Source: Leclercia adecarboxylata (GTDB lineage Bacteria; Pseudomonadota; Gammaproteobacteria; Enterobacterales; Enterobacteriaceae). From it: 64,000 nt of DNA. This document shows, piece by piece, positions 33,361-46,079 of this stretch. The stretch is from the NCBI RefSeq assembly GCF_023639785.1, contig NZ_CP098325.1:4402001-4466000 (forward strand). Direction: 5' to 3'. The translations under genes and the position numbers were made by a program. Each line of letters starts with the position of its first letter. The first letter of the stretch is position 1. The notes beneath the pieces were generated by a model that was not told the DNA's origin, made no database searches, and was given only the letters and a program-made list of their open reading frames with translations.

Positions 33361-33903
33361 TTAAAGCCGCGATGTGCGGGTTAATTGCGCAATTTCCCGG
33401 GCGAAACTGGCGACCTGAGACCAGTCGGTATAGACCACTTCTTTGCGGGTATCCGTTTCGCCGCCGGTCATCTTCATAATAAGACGGATCATAAAGCGAT
33501 CGTACCAGCGATAGCGTGGGTAACGCAGGGCACCGGCAAAGACAGCACAGGCGGTTGGCTTCCACGGAGAACTCAGCAAAAACTTGCGCGTGTAGCTATT
33601 CGTCTGCGGCGTGCGCTTTTCTGCTTTACGCGCTACCAGATTCACGGAATAGAACGCGCCCGGCAGGCTGTTCAGCGCTGCCGTATGTTTTTTCACAAAG
33701 CGATCCACCGCCGGATGGAAATGGCCGTAACGAATCGAGGCGCCGATCACCACGCGGTCATACTCCTGCCACGCAATCTGCTCGGTGCGGTTCAGATTGA
33801 TGACATCCGCATAGATACCCTGCTCTTTTAACTCAGAGGCCAGAAAGGCGGCAATCTCCCGCGTCTGCCCGTCGCGCGTTGAAAATAGAATTAATGTTTT
33901 CAC
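33361..33903 (-). CDS. hemG: Protoporphyrinogen oxidase, menaquinone-dependent
   Basis: A flavodoxin-like FMN protein of 180 residues that oxidises protoporphyrinogen IX to protoporphyrin IX in haem synthesis, passing electrons to the quinone pool at the inner membrane. The FMN phosphate loop [10 protein letters not shown] is at residues 8-17. The long basic insert around residues 100-140, which is absent from flavodoxins, is typical of HemG. It follows trkH by 11 bases and runs into the rRNA operon, as in the E. coli rrnA neighbourhood. Confidence 0.96.
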   Translation of the reverse strand: MKTLILFSTRDGQTREIAAFLASELKEQGIYADVINLNRTEQIAWQEYDRVVIGASIRYGHFHPAVDRFVKKHTAALNSLPGAFYSVNLVARKAEKRTPQTNSYTRKFLLSSPWKPTACAVFAGALRYPRYRWYDRFMIRLIMKMTGGETDTRKEVVYTDWSQVASFAREIAQLTRTSRL

Positions 33904-33914
33904 AAACTGCTCCC

Positions 33915-35366
33915 TTATTCGCGCCAGAAAGTGGGTGTAAAGAGGACCAACAGCGTAAAGACCTCAAGACGCCCGAACAGCATATTAGCAATCAGGATCC
34001 ATTTCGCGGTTGGATTCATGCTGGCAAAGTTATCTGCAACCACGCCAAGACCTGGCCCCAGGTTATTCAGTGTGGCGACAACAGAGGCAAACGCCGAGAA
34101 GTCATCCACGCCCGTCGCGATAATCGCCAGCATGCTGACAATAAAGACCAGCGCGTAGGCGGAGAAAAAGCCCCATACCGCTTCCAGAATACGCTCCGGC
34201 AACGCGCGGTTACCCAGCTTGATACTGTAAACCGCATTCGGGTGAACCAGACGTTTCAGCTCACGGTTCCCCTGTTTGAACAGCAGCAGGATGCGAATCA
34301 CCTTCAGGCCCCCCCCCGTCGAACCGGCGCAACCGCCGATGAAAGCCGAACAGAGCAGCAGGACAGGCAGGAAGAGCGGCCAGCGCGCAATGCTGTCGGT
34401 GGTAAAGCCTGCCGTGGTCGCCATGGAGACTACCTGGAAGAACGCCTGGTTGAGGGTGGTTAGCGCCGAGTTATAGACGTCGTGTAGCCACAGTACCAGA
34501 GTACAGATAGCCACCAGCGTCAGCTGCACGCCGATAAACATGCGGAATTCCGGGTCACGCCAGTAGACCTTCAGGTTACGGCCGCTTAATAAAGAGAAGT
34601 GCAGGCCATAGTTACACCCGGAGATCAGCAGGAAGACCGCAATAATGGTGTTGATCGTCGGGCTGTCAAAATAGCCGATGCTGGCATCATGAGTAGAGAA
34701 CCCGCCGATAGCGATGGTGGCAAAGCTATGGCCGATAGCATCAAAGGCGGGCATCCCGGCAAACCACAGCGCCAGCGCGCAGGCGACGGTCAGCAGTACA
34801 TAGATGAGCCACAACGTTTTAGCCGTCTCGGCGATACGCGGGCGCATCTTATTATCTTTCAGCGGCCCCGGCATTTCTGCCCGGTAGAGCTGCATCCCCC
34901 CGACGCCCAGTATTGGCAGGATAGCCACGGCTAACACGATGATCCCCATCCCGCCGAACCACTGCAGCATCTGTCGGTAAAAAAGGATGGCATGAGGCAG
35001 CGAGTCCAGCCCCACCAGCGTCGTGGCCCCGGTGGTCGTCAGTCCGGAGAAGGATTCGAAGAACGCGTCGGTGATCGTCAGGTTGGGCTGTTCTGAAAAG
35101 ATGAAGGGTAATGCCCCCACGCTGCCCAGCACGGTCCAGAAAAGAACCACGATAAGGAATCCTTCGCGGGATTTTAGTTCCCCTTTCTGACGACGGTTAG
35201 GCCACCACAGCAGGGAGCCAATCATCAGCGCGACGAAAAAGGTCTGCGTAAAGGCACGGCCCGCACCATCCCGATAAATAAGCGCCACCAGTCCAGGGAG
35301 GATCATCGTCCCGGAAAAGAGTATGACCAGCAATCCAACGATTCGGGTTATGGCACGAAAATGCAT
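33915..35366 (-). CDS. trkH: Trk potassium uptake channel subunit TrkH
   Basis: The ion-conducting membrane subunit of the Trk K+ uptake system, gated by the cytoplasmic NAD-binding protein TrkA. The 483 residues equal E. coli TrkH. The four selectivity-filter P-loops are visible as [29 protein letters not shown] and NNLGPGLG. The start [11 protein letters not shown] is conserved. It lies in a same-strand run pepQ-yigZ-trkH-hemG with short gaps, probably one operon. Confidence 0.97.
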   Translation of the reverse strand: MHFRAITRIVGLLVILFSGTMILPGLVALIYRDGAGRAFTQTFFVALMIGSLLWWPNRRQKGELKSREGFLIVVLFWTVLGSVGALPFIFSEQPNLTITDAFFESFSGLTTTGATTLVGLDSLPHAILFYRQMLQWFGGMGIIVLAVAILPILGVGGMQLYRAEMPGPLKDNKMRPRIAETAKTLWLIYVLLTVACALALWFAGMPAFDAIGHSFATIAIGGFSTHDASIGYFDSPTINTIIAVFLLISGCNYGLHFSLLSGRNLKVYWRDPEFRMFIGVQLTLVAICTLVLWLHDVYNSALTTLNQAFFQVVSMATTAGFTTDSIARWPLFLPVLLLCSAFIGGCAGSTGGGLKVIRILLLFKQGNRELKRLVHPNAVYSIKLGNRALPERILEAVWGFFSAYALVFIVSMLAIIATGVDDFSAFASVVATLNNLGPGLGVVADNFASMNPTAKWILIANMLFGRLEVFTLLVLFTPTFWRE

Positions 35367-35405
35367 CTCTGCCGCTTCCTTAGGTATTAAAAAGTAAGGT
35401 GGGGA

Positions 35406-36020
35406 TTATTCTTCAATCGGCCGTAATTGCAACGAACCACGACTAAAATCAGCCAGTTTTGCTGAGAATGCCGGAAGCGACGCCTGGGGTAACGCGACCC
35501 GCAACTGCACCATCGCCTGGTAATCACTGTGCACGATCAATCCCTGATACTGCTTCAGCAACGCTTCGATGCCGGATAACTGGGCGTAATCGCACAATAA
35601 AGTATATTCGGTAAGTGGCGTTTTGCGGATAGTCGTCAGATGATTAAGTGCCTGCTGGACACCGCCGCCATAGGCCTTGACCAGCCCGCCCGTTCCTAAT
35701 AGTACGCCGCCGTAGTATCGCACCACGACGGCGGTGATCTCACCAACGCCGCTACCCATTAGCTGGGAGAGCATCGGTTTGCCCGCCGTGCCCGCCGGCT
35801 CACCATCATCCGAGAAGCCAAGCTTTTGCGAGTCGTCAGGCGGCCCGGCCACCCATGCCACACAGTGGTGGCGGGCGTCAGGATGTTCCGCACGTACCGA
35901 CTCAACAAAGGCCTTTGCCGCCTCCACGCCATCGGTATGGGCCAACAGCGTGATAAAACGGCTTTTCTTGATCTCTTCCGTAAAGGTGACCGGCGCTGCC
36001 GGTATGAGCCAGCTTTCCAT
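35406..36020 (-). CDS. yigZ: IMPACT-family protein YigZ
   Basis: A 204-residue member of the UPF0029/IMPACT family with an N-terminal ribosomal-S5-like domain containing the signature DDGEPAGTAGKP (about residues 75-86) and a C-terminal ferredoxin-like domain. The eukaryotic relative IMPACT acts in translation control; the bacterial role is not defined. The ATG overlaps the pepQ stop by one base (TAATG), so the two are translationally coupled. The E. coli orthologue has the same position and length. Confidence 0.94.
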   Translation of the reverse strand: MESWLIPAAPVTFTEEIKKSRFITLLAHTDGVEAAKAFVESVRAEHPDARHHCVAWVAGPPDDSQKLGFSDDGEPAGTAGKPMLSQLMGSGVGEITAVVVRYYGGVLLGTGGLVKAYGGGVQQALNHLTTIRKTPLTEYTLLCDYAQLSGIEALLKQYQGLIVHSDYQAMVQLRVALPQASLPAFSAKLADFSRGSLQLRPIEE

Positions 36021-37351
36021 TACGCCAGCTTCAGATCTCGCGTCATGTTTTCAGTACCGTTTTCGTGGATCACCACGTTATCTTCGATACGGATCCCGCC
36101 AAACGGCTTCAGCGCTTCAATTTTCTGCCAGTTGAAGTGTTTGCTGAACTGCCCTTCACGCCACGGCGCCAGCAGCGACTCAATAAAGTAGATGCCCGGC
36201 TCGATGGTCAGCACCATGCGCGGCTGCAGGATGCGGGTGCAGCGCAGGTACGGATATTTGGACGGTGCAGCCAGGTGCGTACCGGTGTCATCCTGCATAA
36301 AGCCTGCGGTGTCATGCACCTGCAAACCCAGCGGATGACCGATACCGTGCGGCATGAACGGCCCGGTGAGATCGTTTTCCACCATCGCCTCTTCGCTCAT
36401 ATCGCTGACGATCTGATGCTTACGCAGCAGCTTCGCAATGCGCTGATGGAACTGGATGTGGTAATCCACATAGCTCACGCCCGCCTTCATGGTGGCGATC
36501 AGGGCCAGCTGCTCATCGTTCACGTCTTTAATAAGCGCAGCGAAATCGGTGTCGCTGTTCCCGGCCCAGGTTCGGGTGAGGTCAGCGGCATAGCCGTTAT
36601 ATTCCGCACCGGCATCCAGCAGGAAGCTGCGCATTTCGGACGGCGCACGGTGATCGAGTTTAGTGTAGTGCAGCACCGCCGCGTGCTCGTTCAGCGCCAC
36701 GATGTTGCTGTAAGGAACGTCGGTATCGCGATGACCGGTGGCCGTCAGGTAAGCCTGGTTGATATCGAACTCGCTCATGCCGGACAGGAAGGCTTCATGC
36801 GCCGCACGATGGCCGTTTACCGCGGTTTTTTGCGCTTCACGCATACACGCCAGTTCATAATCGGTTTTATAAGAGCGGTAATAGTGCAGATAGTCGATAA
36901 CGCCTTTCGGGTTGATGTTATCCGCCGCGATCTCCAGACCGCGCGCACGTTCAGGCACCGGGCCAATATAGGCGATATTGCCGCGGGCTGCGGGTAACTG
37001 GCTGCCAATGCCGTCAGCTTTTGGCAGGGCAATCACCTCTACTTCATCCGTCCAGAAAGATGTCGGCAGCGGCTCCACGTTGTGCCAGTAATCCACCGGC
37101 AGGTAGAACCACAGCTTTGGCTTGTTCACGCCATCCACCAGCAACCAGCAATTGGGAACCTGCGTTACCGGCACCCAGGCTTTAAATTGCGGGTTCACTT
37201 TGAAGGGATAAGCGTGATCGTCGAGGAAGACATTGAACAGTTCGCCGGAGTGGATGAGCAGTGCATCCAGCTTAAAGCGAGCCAGTACGTCGCGGGTACG
37301 TTCCTGTAAGGTAACAATATGATTTTTGTAGAGCGCGGCCAGTGAGTCCAT
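36020..37351 (-). CDS. pepQ: Xaa-Pro dipeptidase
   Basis: A cytoplasmic M24B metallopeptidase that cleaves dipeptides with C-terminal proline; the E. coli enzyme also hydrolyses some organophosphate triesters. The creatinase-fold C-terminal domain shows the metal ligands in [39 protein letters not shown] and IRIEDNV. ATG 37351 ([11 protein letters not shown]) gives 443 residues, the E. coli length. It is divergent from fadB, so the roughly 190-base gap holds both promoters and the FadR site. Confidence 0.96.
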   Translation of the reverse strand: MDSLAALYKNHIVTLQERTRDVLARFKLDALLIHSGELFNVFLDDHAYPFKVNPQFKAWVPVTQVPNCWLLVDGVNKPKLWFYLPVDYWHNVEPLPTSFWTDEVEVIALPKADGIGSQLPAARGNIAYIGPVPERARGLEIAADNINPKGVIDYLHYYRSYKTDYELACMREAQKTAVNGHRAAHEAFLSGMSEFDINQAYLTATGHRDTDVPYSNIVALNEHAAVLHYTKLDHRAPSEMRSFLLDAGAEYNGYAADLTRTWAGNSDTDFAALIKDVNDEQLALIATMKAGVSYVDYHIQFHQRIAKLLRKHQIVSDMSEEAMVENDLTGPFMPHGIGHPLGLQVHDTAGFMQDDTGTHLAAPSKYPYLRCTRILQPRMVLTIEPGIYFIESLLAPWREGQFSKHFNWQKIEALKPFGGIRIEDNVVIHENGTENMTRDLKLA

Positions 37352-37495
37352 CATTATTCCTTTCGTTTTGACCTCAAGTCTCCGCATCTTAGCACACCTC
37401 AGAAAGGCTGCGTGATCTTCGCCGAGCGTGATCGAACCTACAATTATTTAATGACTGATTTGCATTTCATTAACACAAAACCCACACTCCGATTC

Positions 37496-37512
37496 ATCTG
37501 GTATGACCAGAT
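37496..37512. promoter_or_regulatory. FadR operator of fadBA
   Basis: ATCTGGTATGACCAGAT, a perfect inverted repeat of ATCTGGT/ACCAGAT around a 3-base centre and one base different from the E. coli fadB operator. It lies 26 bases before the fadB start, so FadR bound here should block transcription until long-chain acyl-CoA appears. Confidence 0.93.
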
Positions 37513-37538
37513 CCAATTGCTGGATTCAGGAGACTGAC

Positions 37539-39728
37539 ATGCTCTACAAAGGCGACACCCTGTACGTAGACTGGCTGGAAGGTGGCATTGCCGAACTGGT
37601 ATTCGACGCCCCCGGCTCAGTGAATAAGCTGGACACCGCAACCGTGGCCAGCCTTGGCCATGCTCTGGACGTTCTTGAAAAACAAACCGATTTAAAAGGT
37701 CTGCTGCTGCGTTCCGAAAAAGCGGCATTTATCGTCGGCGCGGACATTACCGAATTCCTTTCGCTGTTCCTGGTACCTCAGGAGCAGCTCAGCCAGTGGC
37801 TGCATTTCGCCAACAGCGTCTTTAACCGTCTGGAAGACCTGCCGGTTCCGACCATTTCCGCGGTCAATGGCTACGCGCTGGGCGGCGGCTGCGAATGCGT
37901 GCTGGCCACCGATTATCGTCTGGCAACACCGGATCTGCGCATTGGCCTGCCGGAAACGAAGCTGGGCATTATGCCGGGCTTTGGCGGCTCAGTTCGCCTG
38001 CCGCGCCTGCTGGGTGCCGACAGCGCCCTTGAGATCATCGCCGCCGGTAAAGATGTTGGTGCCGATCAGGCGCTGAAGCTTGGTCTGGTAGACGGCGTGG
38101 TTAAGCCTGAAAAATTGCGTGAAGGGGCAGTGGCGATCCTGCGCCAGGCAATTAATGGCGATCTCGACTGGAAAGCGAAACGCCAGCCGAAGCTGGAGCC
38201 GCTGCACTTAAGTAAAATTGAAGCCACCATGAGTTTCACTATCGCCAAAGGCATGGTGATGCAGACGGCGGGTAAACACTACCCGGCACCGATCGCCGCG
38301 GTGAAAACCATCGAAGCCGCTGCGCGTCTGGACCGTGACGAAGCACTGAAATTAGAAAACCAAAGTTTCGTCCCACTGGCTCACACTAACGAAGCGCGTG
38401 CTCTGGTGGGGATTTTCCTCAACGACCAGTTCGTGAAGGGCAAAGCGAAGCAGCTCACCAAAAATGTCGAGACGCCAAAACAGGCTGCGGTGCTGGGCGC
38501 AGGCATTATGGGCGGCGGCATTGCGTATCAGTCCGCCTGGAAAGGCGTGCCGGTGGTCATGAAAGACATTAACGACAAATCCCTGACCCTGGGCATGACC
38601 GAAGCGGCCAAGCTGCTGAACAAACAGCTGGAACGCGGCAAAATTGACGGCCTGAAGCTCTCCGGAGTGATTTCCACCATCCACCCGACCCTGGAATACA
38701 GCGGGTTTGATCGCGTGGATGTGGTTGTTGAAGCGGTAGTCGAAAACCCGAAAGTGAAAAAAGCGGTGCTGGCGGAAACAGAAGACAAGGTCCGGCCGGA
38801 TACCGTACTGGCGTCCAACACCTCTACTATTCCCATTGGCGAACTGGCCAGCGTCCTGAAGCGCCCGGAAAACTTCTGCGGGATGCACTTCTTTAACCCG
38901 GTGCACCGTATGCCGCTGGTTGAAGTGATTCGCGGGGAAAAGACCTCCGATGAAACGATCGCCAAAGTGGTGGCCTGGGCCAGCAAAATGGGCAAAACCC
39001 CGATTGTGGTCAACGACTGCCCGGGCTTCTTCGTCAACCGCGTGCTGTTCCCTTACTTTGCCGGGTTCAGCCAGCTGCTGCGCGACGGAGCTGACTTCCG
39101 CAAGATCGATAAAGTGATGGAAAAACAGTTTGGCTGGCCAATGGGCCCCGCTTACCTGCTGGACGTTGTCGGCATCGATACCGCCCATCACGCCCAGGCG
39201 GTGATGGCGGCTGGTTTCCCTGAGCGGATGCAGAAAGATTATCGCGATGCTATCGACGCGCTCTTCGACTCCAGTCGTTACGGCCAGAAAAACGGCCTCG
39301 GCTTCTGGCGTTATAAAGAAGACAGCAAAGGCAAGCCGAAGAAAGAGGAAGACGCAGCCGTGGATAGCCTGCTGGCAGACGTCAGCAATGCGAAGCGCGA
39401 TTTCAGCGACGAAGAGATCATTGCCCGCATGATGATCCCGATGGTCAACGAAGTGGTGCGTTGTCTCGAAGAGGGCATTATCGCCAGCCCGGCGGAAGCC
39501 GATATGGCGCTGGTGTACGGCCTGGGCTTCCCTCCGTTCCACGGCGGCGCGTTCCGCTGGCTGGATACGCTCGGCAGCGCCCGCTATCTGGATATGACGC
39601 AGCAGTACGAGCATCTCGGCCCGCTGTATCAGGCGCCGGAAGGTCTGCGTAATAAAGCGCGTCACAACGAAGCGTACTATCCCCCGGTTGAGCCTGCCCG
39701 TCCGGTTGGCGCACTGAAAACGGCTTAA
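37539..39728 (+). CDS. fadB: Fatty acid oxidation complex alpha subunit
   Basis: The multifunctional alpha chain of aerobic beta-oxidation: enoyl-CoA hydratase, L-3-hydroxyacyl-CoA dehydrogenase, and accessory isomerase/epimerase. The N-terminal crotonase domain has [14 protein letters not shown] and [13 protein letters not shown], carrying the two catalytic glutamates. The dehydrogenase domain begins with the NAD motif [10 protein letters not shown] near residue 320 and contains HFFNPVHRM with the catalytic His. ATG 37539 gives 729 residues as in E. coli; an upstream in-frame ATG at 37503 lies inside the FadR operator and is rejected. fadA follows after 9 bases. Confidence 0.98.
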   Translation: MLYKGDTLYVDWLEGGIAELVFDAPGSVNKLDTATVASLGHALDVLEKQTDLKGLLLRSEKAAFIVGADITEFLSLFLVPQEQLSQWLHFANSVFNRLEDLPVPTISAVNGYALGGGCECVLATDYRLATPDLRIGLPETKLGIMPGFGGSVRLPRLLGADSALEIIAAGKDVGADQALKLGLVDGVVKPEKLREGAVAILRQAINGDLDWKAKRQPKLEPLHLSKIEATMSFTIAKGMVMQTAGKHYPAPIAAVKTIEAAARLDRDEALKLENQSFVPLAHTNEARALVGIFLNDQFVKGKAKQLTKNVETPKQAAVLGAGIMGGGIAYQSAWKGVPVVMKDINDKSLTLGMTEAAKLLNKQLERGKIDGLKLSGVISTIHPTLEYSGFDRVDVVVEAVVENPKVKKAVLAETEDKVRPDTVLASNTSTIPIGELASVLKRPENFCGMHFFNPVHRMPLVEVIRGEKTSDETIAKVVAWASKMGKTPIVVNDCPGFFVNRVLFPYFAGFSQLLRDGADFRKIDKVMEKQFGWPMGPAYLLDVVGIDTAHHAQAVMAAGFPERMQKDYRDAIDALFDSSRYGQKNGLGFWRYKEDSKGKPKKEEDAAVDSLLADVSNAKRDFSDEEIIARMMIPMVNEVVRCLEEGIIASPAEADMALVYGLGFPPFHGGAFRWLDTLGSARYLDMTQQYEHLGPLYQAPEGLRNKARHNEAYYPPVEPARPVGALKTA

Positions 39729-40901
<1,173 letters not shown>

Positions 40902-40914
40902 ATCTAACTGAAAA

Positions 40915-40979
40915 CGTAGGCCCGATAAGCAACGCGCCATCGGGCTTTTGCCGGGGGCGCTACGCTTGCCCGGCCTACG
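40915..40979. repeat. REP pair (BIME-like) after fadA
   Basis: Two GC-rich palindromic units in opposite orientation (GTAGGCCCGATAAGC ... GCCCGGCCTACG), the layout of a bacterial interspersed mosaic element, between the convergent fadA and fre. Confidence 0.65.
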
Positions 40980-41038
40980 AAAAGCATCTCAGTGCCAGTG
41001 GCGTCATTGGCGAAGAGAGAAATTTTAGTTGCCGTTTT

Positions 41039-41066
41039 CCCGCCTGTCAGGGGCGGGTTTTTTTCG
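41039..41066 (+). terminator. Terminator between fadA and fre
   Basis: Stem CCGCC / GGCGG with a run of T residues directly after it on the plus strand. It should end fadBA transcripts before they run into fre. Confidence 0.75.
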
Positions 41067-41068
41067 TC

Positions 41069-41770
41069 TCAAATAAATGCAAAGGCATCGCCAAACAGAC
41101 GATCTTCACGCGCGCCACGTTCGTTGCAGAACAGGTCGCGGGCAATTTTCGCCATCTCGAAACGACCGGCAATATAGATATCGTGGTTTACCAGGGTGCC
41201 ATGATCCTGCAGTACCGCCGTTAACACCGTGCCGCTGCGGCCACGCCAGCCCTCTTCCGGCTGCTCCACCACCGGCTCAACGCGCAGGTTTGGATGGGTC
41301 ACGCTCAGCGCTTCCAGCTCAGACAGATCGTAAAGGTGCTTCGACTCACGTCCACCCCAGTAGATAGTGATATCGCGGTCCGGGTTACGCGCCAGTGCCG
41401 TCAGCAGAATGGAGCGCGCATAGGAGAAACCGGTGCCGCCAGCAATCAGGATCAGCGGACGCTCTTCATCATCGCGCAGCCAGGCTTCTCCGTGTGGGAT
41501 ATCAATCTCGATCTCGTTCTCTTTCAGGATGCGATCCATCACCGCCATCGCATACAGGTTGAGCTCTGACGCCCCAATGTGCAGCTCGATAAACTCTTGC
41601 TCGTCCGGCGTAGAGGCCATTGAGAAAGGACGCTTATCCCGCTCATCCATCACCACCATCAAATACTGGCCAGCGCGGAAGGAGAACGCCGATTCAGGTA
41701 CTAAACGGACGCGATATACAGTGTCGGTGATAGCGTCTACCGAGGTCACTTTACAGCTTAAGGTTGTCAT
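41069..41770 (-). CDS. fre: NAD(P)H-flavin reductase
   Basis: A 233-residue cytoplasmic enzyme that reduces free FMN, FAD or riboflavin with NAD(P)H; the free reduced flavin serves ferric reduction, ribonucleotide reductase activation and UbiD/UbiX-type chemistry. It shows the flavin-contact RPFSMAS (residues 46-52) and the nicotinamide-binding [12 protein letters not shown]. It follows ubiD on the same strand after 34 bases, as in E. coli, so the two are likely cotranscribed. Confidence 0.96.
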   Translation of the reverse strand: MTTLSCKVTSVDAITDTVYRVRLVPESAFSFRAGQYLMVVMDERDKRPFSMASTPDEQEFIELHIGASELNLYAMAVMDRILKENEIEIDIPHGEAWLRDDEERPLILIAGGTGFSYARSILLTALARNPDRDITIYWGGRESKHLYDLSELEALSVTHPNLRVEPVVEQPEEGWRGRSGTVLTAVLQDHGTLVNHDIYIAGRFEMAKIARDLFCNERGAREDRLFGDAFAFI

Positions 41771-41804
41771 TCGCTCTCTCTGTCAGTCGGTAAGTCTATA
41801 AGGC

Positions 41805-43298
41805 TTAACGGTCGGAATCCGGCGTACCGTTATTCATTATGGCCAGTTCATCCCAGATCGCGTCAATTCGCGCAGTCACCTCAGGATCCTTTTTGATCGG
41901 TCGCCCCCATTCACGCTGGGTTTCGCCGGGCCATTTATTGGTGGCATCCAGTCCCATTTTTGAGCCAAGACCGGAAACCGGCGAGGCAAAATCCAGGTAA
42001 TCAATCGGCGTGTTTTCAACTAACACGGTATCGCGTGCCGGGTCCATTCGGGTCGTGATGGCCCAGATGACGTCATTCCAGTCACGGGCATTGACGTCAT
42101 CATCGCAAACGATCACAAACTTGGTATACATAAACTGGCGCAGGAAAGACCATACGCCCATCATCACCCGTTTTGCGTGACCCGCGTACTGCTTCTTGAT
42201 GGTCACTACCGCCAGGCGATAAGAGCATCCTTCCGGGGGCAGATAAAAATCAACAATTTCCGGGAACTGCTTTTGCAAAATGGGCACAAACACTTCGTTA
42301 AGCGCGACGCCAAGCACGGCAGGTTCATCCGGCGGACGTCCGGTGTAGGTGGAGTGATAAATCGCATCTTCCCGCTGGGTAATGTGCGTCACGGTGAACA
42401 CCGGGAAGTTGTCTATTTCATTGTAATAGCCGGTGTGGTCGCCATACGGCCCTTCCGGTGCCATCTCCCCCGGCTCGATGTAGCCTTCGAGGACAATTTC
42501 GGCGCTGGCGGGCACTTCCAGATCGTTAGAAATGCACTTCACCACTTCGGTTTTGGTACCGCGCAGTAATCCGGCAAAGGCGTATTCCGACAGCGTGTCC
42601 GGCACCGGCGTCACCGCACCGAGGATGGTGGCCGGATCGGCACCCAGCGCCACGGAAACCGGGAAGCGTTCGCCGGGATGGGCTGCACACCACTCCTGAA
42701 AATCAAGCGCGCCGCCGCGATGCGACAGCCAGCGCATAATAAGTTTGTTCTTGCCGATCAGCTGCTGACGGTAGATCCCGAGATTCTGGCGCTCTTTATG
42801 CGGACCGCGCGTCACGGTCAGACCCCAGGTGATGAGCGGGGCGGCGTCTTCGGGCCAGCACTGCATGATCGGAATACGCGTCAGATCGACTGCGTCGCCT
42901 TCCACAATTTTCTGCTGGCAGGGTGCGCCGCGCAGACGTTTGGTCGGCATGTTCAGCACCTGCTTAAACTGCGGCAGCTTATCAAAGAGATCGCGAAAAC
43001 CTTTTGGTGGCTCAGGCTCTTTCAGAAAAGCCAGCAGCTTACCCACTTCACGCAACGCGCTGACATCCTCCTGGCCCATACCCATCGCCACACGCTTCGG
43101 TGTGCCAAACAGGTTACAGAGCACCGGCATGGTGTAGCCTTTCGGGTTTTCAAACAGGAGCGCAGGCCCACCGGCACGCAGGGTGCGGTCGGCAATCTCT
43201 GTCATCTCCAGATAAGGATCGACAGGAAGGGTAATGCGTTTGAGTTCGCCCTGCTTTTCCAGCAGTTCCAGGAAGTCGCGTAGATCGTTGTATTTCAT
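41805..43298 (-). CDS. ubiD: 3-octaprenyl-4-hydroxybenzoate decarboxylase
   Basis: A prenylated-FMN-dependent decarboxylase of the ubiquinone pathway, acting on 3-octaprenyl-4-hydroxybenzoate; the cofactor is made by UbiX. The sequence follows E. coli UbiD closely across its length, including [10 protein letters not shown] and the [13 protein letters not shown] stretch with the catalytic Glu. I use the ATG at 43298 (MKYNDLRDF, 497 residues). A TTG four codons earlier (43310) is possible, since E. coli starts three codons upstream of this Met. Divergent from rfaH. Confidence 0.96.
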   Translation of the reverse strand: MKYNDLRDFLELLEKQGELKRITLPVDPYLEMTEIADRTLRAGGPALLFENPKGYTMPVLCNLFGTPKRVAMGMGQEDVSALREVGKLLAFLKEPEPPKGFRDLFDKLPQFKQVLNMPTKRLRGAPCQQKIVEGDAVDLTRIPIMQCWPEDAAPLITWGLTVTRGPHKERQNLGIYRQQLIGKNKLIMRWLSHRGGALDFQEWCAAHPGERFPVSVALGADPATILGAVTPVPDTLSEYAFAGLLRGTKTEVVKCISNDLEVPASAEIVLEGYIEPGEMAPEGPYGDHTGYYNEIDNFPVFTVTHITQREDAIYHSTYTGRPPDEPAVLGVALNEVFVPILQKQFPEIVDFYLPPEGCSYRLAVVTIKKQYAGHAKRVMMGVWSFLRQFMYTKFVIVCDDDVNARDWNDVIWAITTRMDPARDTVLVENTPIDYLDFASPVSGLGSKMGLDATNKWPGETQREWGRPIKKDPEVTARIDAIWDELAIMNNGTPDSDR

Positions 43299-43481
43299 GC
43301 AGTTAGTCAAGCTCTCTCTGTAAGCGTTTCATTATACGGCGTAAGACTGCGTGATGCTGTATTTTTGTTAAATTAGCGTGAAGATTCATGCCTTCTTCTG
43401 CGTACTGCCATTATAATCAGCTTAGCGATCCCGCCAGGGTTTTGATATGCTTGCCGGCATAACAAGCGGAAAAGAGTCATT

Positions 43482-43973
43482 ATGCAGGCCTGGTATTTAC
43501 TGTATTGCAAGCGTGGGCAACTTCAGCGTGCTCAGGAACATCTGGAACGCCAGGCGGTCAACTGCCTGACGCCCGTCATCACGCTTGAAAAAATGGTTCG
43601 CGGTAGACGCACAACGGTCAGCGAGCCGCTTTTCCCGAACTATCTGTTTGTTGAATTCGACCCCGAAGTGATCCATACCACCACCATTAATGCGACGCGC
43701 GGTGTCAGCCACTTCGTGCGCTTTGGCATTCATCCGGCCACGGTGCCCTCTTCCGTTATCCACCAGCTCTCGGTCTATAAACAGCCAGAGGACATTACCG
43801 ATCCTGATACCCCCTTCTCCGGCGATGATGTAGTGATCACCGAAGGGGCATTCGAAGGACTGGTGGCGATTTTCGCTGAGCCGGACGGTGAGGCCCGCTC
43901 CATGCTGCTGCTGAACTTACTGAACAAAGAAGTGAAGCAGAGCGTGAAAAACACCAGTTTTCGCAAAGTTTAA
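43482..43973 (+). CDS. rfaH: Transcription antiterminator RfaH
   Basis: A NusG paralogue that binds paused RNA polymerase at ops elements and promotes expression of long operons for LPS, capsule, F pilus and toxins. Its C-terminal domain switches from alpha-hairpin to beta-barrel KOW fold to recruit ribosomes. The 163 residues start [13 protein letters not shown], like E. coli RfaH (162). The NGN domain is at about 1-100 and the KOW region at about 110-163. Its stop overlaps that of the convergent tatD by 4 bases. Confidence 0.96.
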   Translation: MQAWYLLYCKRGQLQRAQEHLERQAVNCLTPVITLEKMVRGRRTTVSEPLFPNYLFVEFDPEVIHTTTINATRGVSHFVRFGIHPATVPSSVIHQLSVYKQPEDITDPDTPFSGDDVVITEGAFEGLVAIFAEPDGEARSMLLLNLLNKEVKQSVKNTSFRKV

Positions 43974-44752
43974 AATTCGACGCCAAACAGACGACGCACG
44001 TTGTCATCCGTCTGCGCAGCCAGCCACTGCGCATCCTCTGCACGCCAGTGCGCAACCCGCTCAAGAATATGGCCTAAATACGCCGGTTCGTTGCGACGTG
44101 ATGCCGGTTTGGGGCTGAGATCGCGCGGCAGCAGGTACGGCGCATCGGTCTCAATCAGCAGACGATCGGCAGGAATGACCGGCAGCAGCTCGCGCAATTC
44201 CAGCCCGCGCCGTTCATCGCAGACCCAGCCGGTGATCCCCAGATACAGGCCGCGATCCAGACAGTCTATCGCCTCCTGCCGCGAGCCGGTAAAACAGTGC
44301 AGCACCGCACCGGGCAATTTATCCAGCCAGGGTTCCAGCAGCGCCAGAAAACGCGCATGGGCATCGCGGCAGTGCATAAACACCGGCATCTCCAGCTCCG
44401 CTGCCAGCGCAAGCTGGGCGCTGAAGGCGTGCTCCTGCTCGGCGGGAGTAGAGAAGTTGCGGTTAAAGTCGAGGCCACACTCTCCGATAGCCACCACCTC
44501 CGGCGAGGCGGCTAACACCCGCAGCCTGTCTGCGCTTTCGGCCGTCCACTGACTGCTGTCATGAGGATGGACACCCGCCGTTGACCAACAGCGGTCATAA
44601 CGTTGCGCTAACTGGTACGCCTGCTCACTTTCGTGCAGGTTGGTGCCCGTCAGCAGTAATCCGTTAACCCCTGCGGCGAAGGCCCGGGCGACGACCTCAT
44701 CGCGATCCTGGGCAAACTGCGGGCTGGTCAGGTTCAGACCGATATCAAACAT
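43970..44752 (-). CDS. tatD: 3'-5' DNA exonuclease TatD
   Basis: A metal-dependent TIM-barrel nuclease of the TatD family; despite its place in the tat operon it is not needed for protein export. Metal ligands are visible in [22 protein letters not shown] and [14 protein letters not shown] 44752 ([10 protein letters not shown]) gives 260 residues as in E. coli; the longer frame (from 44764) is less likely. It follows tatC by 41 bases, with a GC-rich hairpin (44771-44788) between them that lacks a T-run and may only dampen read-through. Converges with rfaH with a 4-base overlap. Confidence 0.95.
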   Translation of the reverse strand: MFDIGLNLTSPQFAQDRDEVVARAFAAGVNGLLLTGTNLHESEQAYQLAQRYDRCWSTAGVHPHDSSQWTAESADRLRVLAASPEVVAIGECGLDFNRNFSTPAEQEHAFSAQLALAAELEMPVFMHCRDAHARFLALLEPWLDKLPGAVLHCFTGSRQEAIDCLDRGLYLGITGWVCDERRGLELRELLPVIPADRLLIETDAPYLLPRDLSPKPASRRNEPAYLGHILERVAHWRAEDAQWLAAQTDDNVRRLFGVEF

Positions 44753-44793
44753 GCTAGCTCCCATATGACAACCGCCCTGGCGGGCGGTTGATA

Positions 44794-45546
44794 TTACTCT
44801 TCTGACTCTTCCTCGTGATCTTCACGTCGCTTGCCGGTATAAAAGCGCGAGAAGAAGATACCCACCTCGAACAGGCAATACATCGGGATCGCCAGCAGGG
44901 TTTGCGAGAAGACATCCGGCGGCGTTAACAGCATGCCAACAACAAAGGCGCCCACCAGAATATACGGACGTTTTTTGCGTAAGTCTTCCGGCGTGGTGAT
45001 CCCCACCCAGCAGAGCAGCACGATGGCAACCGGCACTTCAAAGGCCACGCCGAAGGCCATAAACAGCGCCATGACGAAGCTCAGATAGCTGGCGATATCG
45101 GTAGAGACCTGGACCCCTACCGGCGCGGTATTTGCCAGGAAGCCAAACGCCAGCGGGAAGACCACGAAGTAGGCAAAGGCCATGCCGATATAGAACAGCA
45201 GCGAGCTGGAGACCAACAGGGGGATCACCAGACGGCGTTCATGCTTGTAGAGCGCAGGGGCGATAAAGGCCCAGACCTGATAAAGGATCACCGGCGCAGA
45301 GGCAATCAGCGATACCCAGAAAGTCAGCTTAATCGGCGTGAAGAATGGCGAGGCGACGTCGGTCGCAATCATGGTTGCGCCCAGCGGCATCTGTTTGATC
45401 AGCGGCGCAGAGACCACCTGATAGATGTCGTTGGCGAAATAGACCAGGCCTAAGAAAATAAGGCAAACCGCAATAATGCAGTTCATCAGGCGCTTACGCA
45501 GCTCGATCAGGTGCGCAATCAGCGGTTGAGTTTCATCTACTGCCAT
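44794..45546 (-). CDS. tatC: Twin-arginine translocase subunit TatC
   Basis: The multi-spanning core of the Tat system, which exports folded proteins and, with TatB, recognises the twin-arginine signal. The 250 residues hold six membrane segments. The N-terminal cytoplasmic [12 protein letters not shown] and the first-loop region [19 protein letters not shown] are conserved and belong to the signal-binding surface. It starts 2 bases after the tatB stop in a tight tatABC operon. The charged C-terminal tail (residues about 235-250) varies from E. coli. Confidence 0.97.
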   Translation of the reverse strand: MAVDETQPLIAHLIELRKRLMNCIIAVCLIFLGLVYFANDIYQVVSAPLIKQMPLGATMIATDVASPFFTPIKLTFWVSLIASAPVILYQVWAFIAPALYKHERRLVIPLLVSSSLLFYIGMAFAYFVVFPLAFGFLANTAPVGVQVSTDIASYLSFVMALFMAFGVAFEVPVAIVLLCWVGITTPEDLRKKRPYILVGAFVVGMLLTPPDVFSQTLLAIPMYCLFEVGIFFSRFYTGKRREDHEEESEE

Positions 45547-45548
45547 GT

Positions 45549-46076
45549 TTACGATTTATCACTCGACGAGGAGGACGCGTCAGCGGCGGGTGCAGACATT
45601 TTCTCTGCGGGCGCTGGCGTCGGTTCTTGTTTTTTGATCACCGGCTCTGTAGGCGTCTGTTCGGGCGCGCTGGCCTGGTGTTCAGCAGTGGCAGGCGTCA
45701 CGCCTTCGTGCTGCGCTTCGTTATCTTTGACCAGCGGGTTGCGAATGGTATTGGCTTCATCACTCGACTTTTCCGGGTCATTAACGCTGTAAGAGCGCTT
45801 CATGGATTCCGCCGCTTCGCGCAGTTCGTCCATTGAGGCTTTGAGTTCCGGCGTCAGGTTATCCATGCTCGCCTTCTCTACTTTTTTCAGGCTGTCCTGA
45901 AACTCCTGCAGCTTAAGCTCCTGCGCCAGTTCATTCTGAACCGTTGTCGCAAGCGAACGTAGCGCGCGCACCCAGCCTGCAATTGTTTTTACTGCCACCG
46001 GCAAACGCTGTGGCCCCAGAACGATGAGGCCAATCACGAATACCAGCAGCAGTTCGCTAAAACCGATATCAAACAC
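45549..46076 (-). CDS. tatB: Twin-arginine translocase subunit TatB
   Basis: A 175-residue subunit with one N-terminal membrane helix ([20 protein letters not shown]), the hinge GPQRLP, an amphipathic helix, and a long Pro/Ala/Glu-rich cytoplasmic tail. The conserved Glu8 in the membrane helix is present. TatB pairs with TatC as the signal receptor. It lies 3 bases after tatA. The acidic, low-complexity C-terminal third is expected to be disordered. Confidence 0.97.
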   Translation of the reverse strand: MFDIGFSELLLVFVIGLIVLGPQRLPVAVKTIAGWVRALRSLATTVQNELAQELKLQEFQDSLKKVEKASMDNLTPELKASMDELREAAESMKRSYSVNDPEKSSDEANTIRNPLVKDNEAQHEGVTPATAEHQASAPEQTPTEPVIKKQEPTPAPAEKMSAPAADASSSSSDKS

Positions 46077-46079
46077 GTA

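Noticed and set aside
33915..37351. Possible antisense genes opposite trkH, yigZ and pepQ
   Set aside because: All are shadow frames of conserved genes without start signals.
44771..44788. GC-rich hairpin between tatC and tatD as an intrinsic terminator
   Set aside because: No T-run on the operon strand; tatD is normally cotranscribed, so it is mentioned only in the tatD entry.
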